Shown: piece by piece, positions 13,979 to 17,294 of the stretch
Position numbering within the stretch: the first letter of the stretch is position 1
Layout: each line of letters starts with the position of its first letter
Assembly: GCA_016937725.1 (NCBI GenBank)
Contig: JAFGVZ010000004.1
Location: 1-17,294 of the forward strand
Direction: 5' to 3'
From: Paracoccaceae bacterium
GTDB taxonomy: Bacteria; Pseudomonadota; Alphaproteobacteria; Rhodobacterales; Rhodobacteraceae
DNA length: 17,294 nt
Translations under genes and position numbers: made by a program
The notes under the pieces: generated by a model
Told to the model about the DNA's origin: nothing
Seen by the model: the letters and a program-made list of their open reading frames with translations, nothing else
Database searches by the model: none

Positions 13979-15742
13979 ATGCTCAAGCGTTACCTTCCAA
14001 TCCTGACATGGTTGCCCGGCTATTCGCGCGACGACCTGACGAATGACGCGATTGCGGCTGCCGTTGTGACGATCATGCTGATCCCGCAAGGCATGGCCTA
14101 TGCAATGCTTGCGGGCCTGCCCCCGCAGGCCGGGCTTTACGGCGCGATCCTGCCTTTGCTGATCTATGCAATCTTCGGAACCTCGCGCCCCTTGGCGGTT
14201 GGTCCGGTGGCGGTTGTGGCGTTGATGACGGCGGCCTCTGCGGGTGCCGTGGCAACGGCGGGCAGCGCCGAATTTCACTACGCCGCCTTGTGGCTTGCGC
14301 TCCTTTCGGGTGCGTTGATGCTGCTGATGGGCGTTTTCCGGCTGGGCTTTGTTGCAAACTTCCTGTCCCATCCGGTAATTTCGGGTTTCATCACGGCGGC
14401 GGGTATTCTGATTGCCGCCAGCCAGTTGCGCCATATCCTTGGCGCGCCGATTGGGGGCAAGACCTTGCCACAGGTGATCCCGTCCATTTTCACGAACCTG
14501 GACAGTATCAACCTGGTCACGGTGATCTTGTCGGCTGCACTTCTGGTCTTTTTGTTCTGGTCGCGCAAAGGGGCTGCCCCCTTGTTGCAGCGCTATGGCT
14601 TTAAACCTGACATGGCGAAATTGCTGGCCAAGACGGCACTTCTGGTGGCGGTGGTCGTCTCGACCCTGCTGACTTGGATATTGGGCTTGAATGGTTGGGG
14701 CGGCGTGGCCATCGTGGGCGATATCCCACGCGGCCTGCCCGAATTCGGCCTGCCGCCGATGGATCTAGGGGTTATCCAGATTCTGCTGGTGCCTGCCATA
14801 ATGATCGCCATCGTCGGCTATGTGGAAAGCATTTCCATCGCGCAGACCTTGGCCGCCAAGAAGCGCCAATCGGTCAATCCAGATAACGAATTGATCGCCT
14901 TGGGGCTGGCCAATCTGGGCGCGGGTATCTCGAACGCCATGCCGGTTACGGGTGGGCTATCGCGCACCATCGTGAATTATGATGCCGGTGTCTCGACCCC
15001 CGCGGCGGGGGCGATGACGGCATTGTCCATCGGTGCTGCCATCATGGTGCTGACGCCGCTGATGTATTACCTGCCAAGCGCCACTTTGGCGGCCATCATC
15101 ATCGTCGCGGTGCTGACGCTGCTGGACTTCCGCGCCCTGCCCCGCACTTGGGCTTATTCGCGCGCCGATGGGGCCGCGATGGCCGCAACCATGCTGGTCA
15201 CGCTGACCATGGGGGTGGAACAAGGCTTGCTGGCAGGTGTGGGCCTGTCTCTGGGATTGTTCCTGTTCCGCACCTCGCGCCCGCACATGGCCGTGGTGGG
15301 GCAAGTGGCCGGGACAGAGCATTTCCGCAATGTCGCCCGCCACAAGGTCGTGACAGACCCGGCGGTGTTTGCCATCCGCGTGGACGAGTCGCTCTATTTC
15401 CCCAATGCCCGCGCATTGGAGGACCGGATCGTGCAAACCCTGTCCGACCATCCGGACCTGCGCCATGTGGTGCTGCAATGCACGGCGGTGAACTACATCG
15501 ACGCCTCGGCGTTGGAAAGCTTGGAAGCGATCAACACGCGCCTGAAAGACGGCGGCGTCACGTTCCATCTGTCCGAGGTCAAAGGGCCGGTGATGGACCA
15601 ACTATCGCGCGGGCATTTCCTGGCGGACCTGACGGGCGAGGTGTTCCTGACGCAGTTCGACGCGATGGCCAAGCTCTCGCCCGAGCTGACGCGGGCCTGC
15701 CGTAGTGAAGACCGCTGCGACACGTTGCTGCGCGCAAGCTAA
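13979..15742 (+). CDS. SulP family inorganic anion permease (sulfate/bicarbonate-type) with STAS domain
   Basis: This 587-residue inner-membrane transporter belongs to the SLC26/SulP family, whose members carry sulfate, bicarbonate or related anions. It opens with the family start LPILTWLPGYSRDDLTNDAIAAAVVTIMLIPQ-like region and continues as AYAMLAGLPPQAGLYGAILP, the SulP signature, then has many hydrophobic segments up to about residue 435. FGTSRPLAVGPVAVVALM and a later VGYVESISIAQTLAAKK are typical. The C-terminal STAS domain (about 445-570) includes NYIDASALESLE with D508 and S510. Length is standard. No carbonic anhydrase or cys gene is adjacent to indicate the anion. The start is ATG 13979 with only a weak upstream AGG. 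Confidence 0.92.
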   Translation: MLKRYLPILTWLPGYSRDDLTNDAIAAAVVTIMLIPQGMAYAMLAGLPPQAGLYGAILPLLIYAIFGTSRPLAVGPVAVVALMTAASAGAVATAGSAEFHYAALWLALLSGALMLLMGVFRLGFVANFLSHPVISGFITAAGILIAASQLRHILGAPIGGKTLPQVIPSIFTNLDSINLVTVILSAALLVFLFWSRKGAAPLLQRYGFKPDMAKLLAKTALLVAVVVSTLLTWILGLNGWGGVAIVGDIPRGLPEFGLPPMDLGVIQILLVPAIMIAIVGYVESISIAQTLAAKKRQSVNPDNELIALGLANLGAGISNAMPVTGGLSRTIVNYDAGVSTPAAGAMTALSIGAAIMVLTPLMYYLPSATLAAIIIVAVLTLLDFRALPRTWAYSRADGAAMAATMLVTLTMGVEQGLLAGVGLSLGLFLFRTSRPHMAVVGQVAGTEHFRNVARHKVVTDPAVFAIRVDESLYFPNARALEDRIVQTLSDHPDLRHVVLQCTAVNYIDASALESLEAINTRLKDGGVTFHLSEVKGPVMDQLSRGHFLADLTGEVFLTQFDAMAKLSPELTRACRSEDRCDTLLRAS

Positions 15743-15816
15743 AACCGCGACGGAACCCCGGCCCTGCCGCGTTGGTAGGGAACACGCGCGAACCCGGCAG
15801 ACCGAAGGAAGACCCC

Positions 15817-16350
15817 ATGTCGCTGAAAAGCACCCCGACCCGCTATGGCAACGTCGCCATGGCCTTTCACTGGCTGACCGCCTTGGCCATTATCGCCCTG
15901 ATGGTGACAGGGCAGATGATGGACGGCCCTATCGAGGCCGCCCGTCAGATCGCCATCCTGCAATGGCATGTGCCCATGGGGCTGGCCGTGCTGGTGCTGA
16001 CCCTTGCCCGCATTCTGTGGTGGGTGATCGCGGACCGCCATCCCGACCCCTTGGGCAGCGGCCTACAAGCACTTGCCGCCAAGGCGGGCCATGCGGCGCT
16101 TTACGTTCTGCTGTTGGTGATGACGATATCCGGCGTGGCGCTGATGGCGCTTTCGGGCGCGGGAGAGGTCGTGTTCTTCGGCAGCAGCGCCCCGTTGCCC
16201 GAATTTACCGACTACCTGCCCCGCATTCCGCACGGGCTTGGGTCCAAGCTGATGATCGCGCTGGTGGCGCTGCACATCGCCGCCGCGATCTGGCACCAGC
16301 GTTTCAAGCGCGACGGGGCCATGACGCGGATCCTGCCAAAGCGCGGGTAA
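15817..16350 (+). CDS. Cytochrome b561-type diheme membrane protein
   Basis: This 177-residue inner-membrane protein of the bacterial cytochrome b561 (CybB/YodB) family probably moves electrons from quinol or superoxide. Four membrane segments are seen at about 16-33, 50-71, 92-112 and 144-163. Histidines suitable for two hemes are H18 (AFHWLTA), H51 (LQWHVPMG), H92 (KAGHAALY) and H153 (ALHIAAAIWH), in positions typical of the family. ATG 15817 is chosen because GAAGGAAG lies at 15804-15811; the frame is open further upstream to a TTG at 15772, which is unlikely. It follows the SulP gene by 74 bases and ends before a bidirectional terminator. Its electron partner is not visible here. Confidence 0.88.
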   Translation: MSLKSTPTRYGNVAMAFHWLTALAIIALMVTGQMMDGPIEAARQIAILQWHVPMGLAVLVLTLARILWWVIADRHPDPLGSGLQALAAKAGHAALYVLLLVMTISGVALMALSGAGEVVFFGSSAPLPEFTDYLPRIPHGLGSKLMIALVALHIAAAIWHQRFKRDGAMTRILPKRG

Positions 16351-16375
16351 ACGCGCCACCACACTCGGCCAAAGA

Positions 16376-16407
16376 AAAACGCCACCCCTTTGTGGGAGTG
16401 GCGTTTT
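16376..16407. terminator. Bidirectional intrinsic terminator between the b561 gene and acpP
   Basis: AAAACGCCAC (16376-16385) and GTGGCGTTTT (16398-16407) are perfect complements. CCC and GGG extend the stem past a one-base bulge. A-rich sequence on the left and TTTTATTT on the right let it act on both strands, serving the convergent b561 and acpP genes. Confidence 0.88.
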
Positions 16408-16444
16408 ATTTCAATGGCTTGCGCCAGAAACTTCAAGCCAAGGC

Positions 16445-16678
16445 TTAGGATGCTTCGGTGATGAATTTCACCGCATCGCCAAAGGTCTGGATGTTCTCGG
16501 CAGCGTCGTCAGGGATTTCGATCCCGAATTCTTCCTCGAACGCCATGACCAGTTCGACCGTGTCAAGGCTGTCTGCGCCCAGGTCATCGATGAAGGACGC
16601 GCCTTCCGTGATCTTGGCTTCGTCGACACCCAAGTGCTCGACGACGATCTTCTTAACCCGAACCGCGATATCGCTCAT
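16445..16678 (-). CDS. acpP: Acyl carrier protein
   Basis: This 77-residue acidic cytoplasmic protein carries growing acyl chains on 4'-phosphopantetheine during fatty-acid synthesis. The attachment motif is GADSLDTVELVMAFEEEF with S37. The start MSDIAVRVKKIVVEHLGV and the length match bacterial AcpP. The frame is open upstream, but ATG 16678 is clear: GAGGA lies 6 bases before it and the family starts here. fabG lies upstream on the same strand, the common fabG-acpP order. The two genes are separated by 118 bases containing a candidate promoter. Confidence 0.97.
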   Translation of the reverse strand: MSDIAVRVKKIVVEHLGVDEAKITEGASFIDDLGADSLDTVELVMAFEEEFGIEIPDDAAENIQTFGDAVKFITEAS

Positions 16679-16755
16679 GATAGTCCTCGTGTTGTTATGG
16701 CCAAGCCTTGGCCCTGGAATGTCCCTCGCCCGCCCCCACGGGCCTGCGTTGCGGC

Positions 16756-16784
16756 CCAATAGGGGGAATGTGCGCTTACGTCAA
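16756..16784 (-). promoter_or_regulatory. Candidate promoter of acpP
   Basis: Read on the minus strand, TTGACG (16784-16779) and TATTGG (16761-16756) are spaced by 17 bases and lie about 80 bases before the acpP start. The -35 box is near consensus and the -10 box weaker. It would let acpP be expressed at higher level than fabG, as is usual. Confidence 0.5.
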
Positions 16785-16796
16785 GCCCCGTATGGC

Positions 16797-17294
16797 CTAG
16801 ACCATCGCCATGCCGCCATTCACATGCAGAACCGCACCGGTCACGTAGCCCGCTTCAGGGCTTGCCAGATACAGAACTGCGCCCGCAATTTCTTCGGGGG
16901 TGCCCATACGGCCCGTCGGGATGCGGCCATTGATCGCGGCTTTCTGGTCATCGGTCAAAGCGTCGGTCATCGGCGTGGCGATGAAGCCCGGTGCCACGCA
17001 ATTGACGGTAATCCCGCGCGAGGCCACCTCTTGCGCCAGCGCCTTGCTTGCCCCCACAAGGCCTGCCTTTGCGGCGGCATAATTCATCTGGCCGGGATTG
17101 CCGGTTGCGCCCACGACAGAGGTGATATTCACCACCCTGCCCCAACGCGCCTTCATCATGCCGCGCATGGCCGTGCGCATCAGCTTGGAGGATGCGCTCA
17201 GGTTCACGTCGATCACGTCCTGCCATTCGGAATCTGACATGCGCATGGCAAGGTTGTCGCGGGTAATGCCTGCATTGTTGACGAGAATATCCAC
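16797..17294 (-). CDS. fabG: 3-oxoacyl-ACP reductase FabG, C-terminal part (5' end outside window)
   Basis: This is 165 codons of a short-chain dehydrogenase/reductase that reduces 3-oxoacyl-ACP with NADPH in fatty-acid elongation. The piece contains VNNAGITRDNLAMRM, the catalytic Ser in NITSVVG (fragment residue 59), the YxxxK pair (Y72, K76) and the FabG-typical end PGFIATPMTDAL...GRMGTPEEIAGAVLYLAS...VTGAVLHVNGGMAMV. The N-terminal nucleotide-binding TGxxxGIG part lies beyond base 17294, so no start is assigned. The stop is TAG at 16799-16797. acpP lies downstream on the same strand, which supports fabG over other SDR enzymes. Confidence 0.93.
   Translation of the reverse strand: MDILVNNAGITRDNLAMRMSDSEWQDVIDVNLSASSKLMRTAMRGMMKARWGRVVNITSVVGATGNPGQMNYAAAKAGLVGASKALAQEVASRGITVNCVAPGFIATPMTDALTDDQKAAINGRIPTGRMGTPEEIAGAVLYLASPEAGYVTGAVLHVNGGMAMV

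Noticed and set aside
15772..15816. N-terminal extension of the b561 cytochrome from a TTG codon
   Set aside because: The extension is hydrophilic and not family-like, while ATG 15817 has a strong ribosome-binding site.
1..17294. tRNA, rRNA, CRISPR array, insertion sequence or integron features
   Set aside because: No cloverleaf-like sequence, regularly spaced repeats, transposase motif or terminal inverted repeats were seen on either strand.

Overview
The window is about 17.3 kb of GC-rich, densely coded bacterial DNA and reads as an alphaproteobacterial chromosome, most likely Rhodobacterales (roseobacter or Rhodobacter group). This rests on the protein sequences: a methionine synthase split into two overlapping ORFs, a DUF2852 protein, a purB followed by a tiny secreted cysteine protein, and FliG, SulP and b561 proteins of alphaproteobacterial type. 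The genus cannot be fixed. No rRNA, tRNA, CRISPR array, insertion sequence or phage gene is visible. No gap between genes exceeds 300 bases.

Layout. (1) 1-1594 (+): the end of a branched-chain/amide-type (HAAT) ABC importer: permease tail, then LivG-like and LivF-like ATPases joined by ATGA overlaps. (2) 1635-5551 (+): cobalamin-dependent methionine synthase as two genes, a homocysteine-methyltransferase subunit and a folate/B12/reactivation subunit. They lie behind a perfect palindrome with a MetR-like core and are followed by a GC hairpin. (3) 5655-6177 (+): a DUF2852 membrane protein with an inverted-repeat upstream region and its own terminator. (4) 6293-9267 (+): a two-gene MotA/TolQ-like and MotB/OmpA-like stator pair. 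The second subunit has a very long Ala-rich coiled coil. (5) 9264-10364 (-): a divergent FliG-like motor switch protein, convergent on the stator pair and overlapping its stop codon. (6) 10435-12001 (-): purB and a 53-codon secreted-protein gene with a strong terminator. (7) 12180-13881 (+): a GT2 glycosyltransferase overlapped by a NodB-type polysaccharide deacetylase. (8) 13979-16350 (+): a SulP anion permease and a b561-type cytochrome. (9) 16376-17294 (-): a bidirectional terminator, acpP, and the C-terminal part of fabG, i.e. part of a fatty-acid synthesis cluster.

Most of the window is housekeeping: import, methionine and purine synthesis, sulfate or bicarbonate-type transport, and fatty acids. 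The part most worth following is 6293-10364. It sets an ion-driven stator-like pair tail-to-tail with a FliG homologue whose FliM-binding motif is not recognisable, with no other flagellar gene in view. It could be an outlying part of the normal flagellum, a separate envelope motor, or two unrelated neighbours; the sequence alone does not decide.
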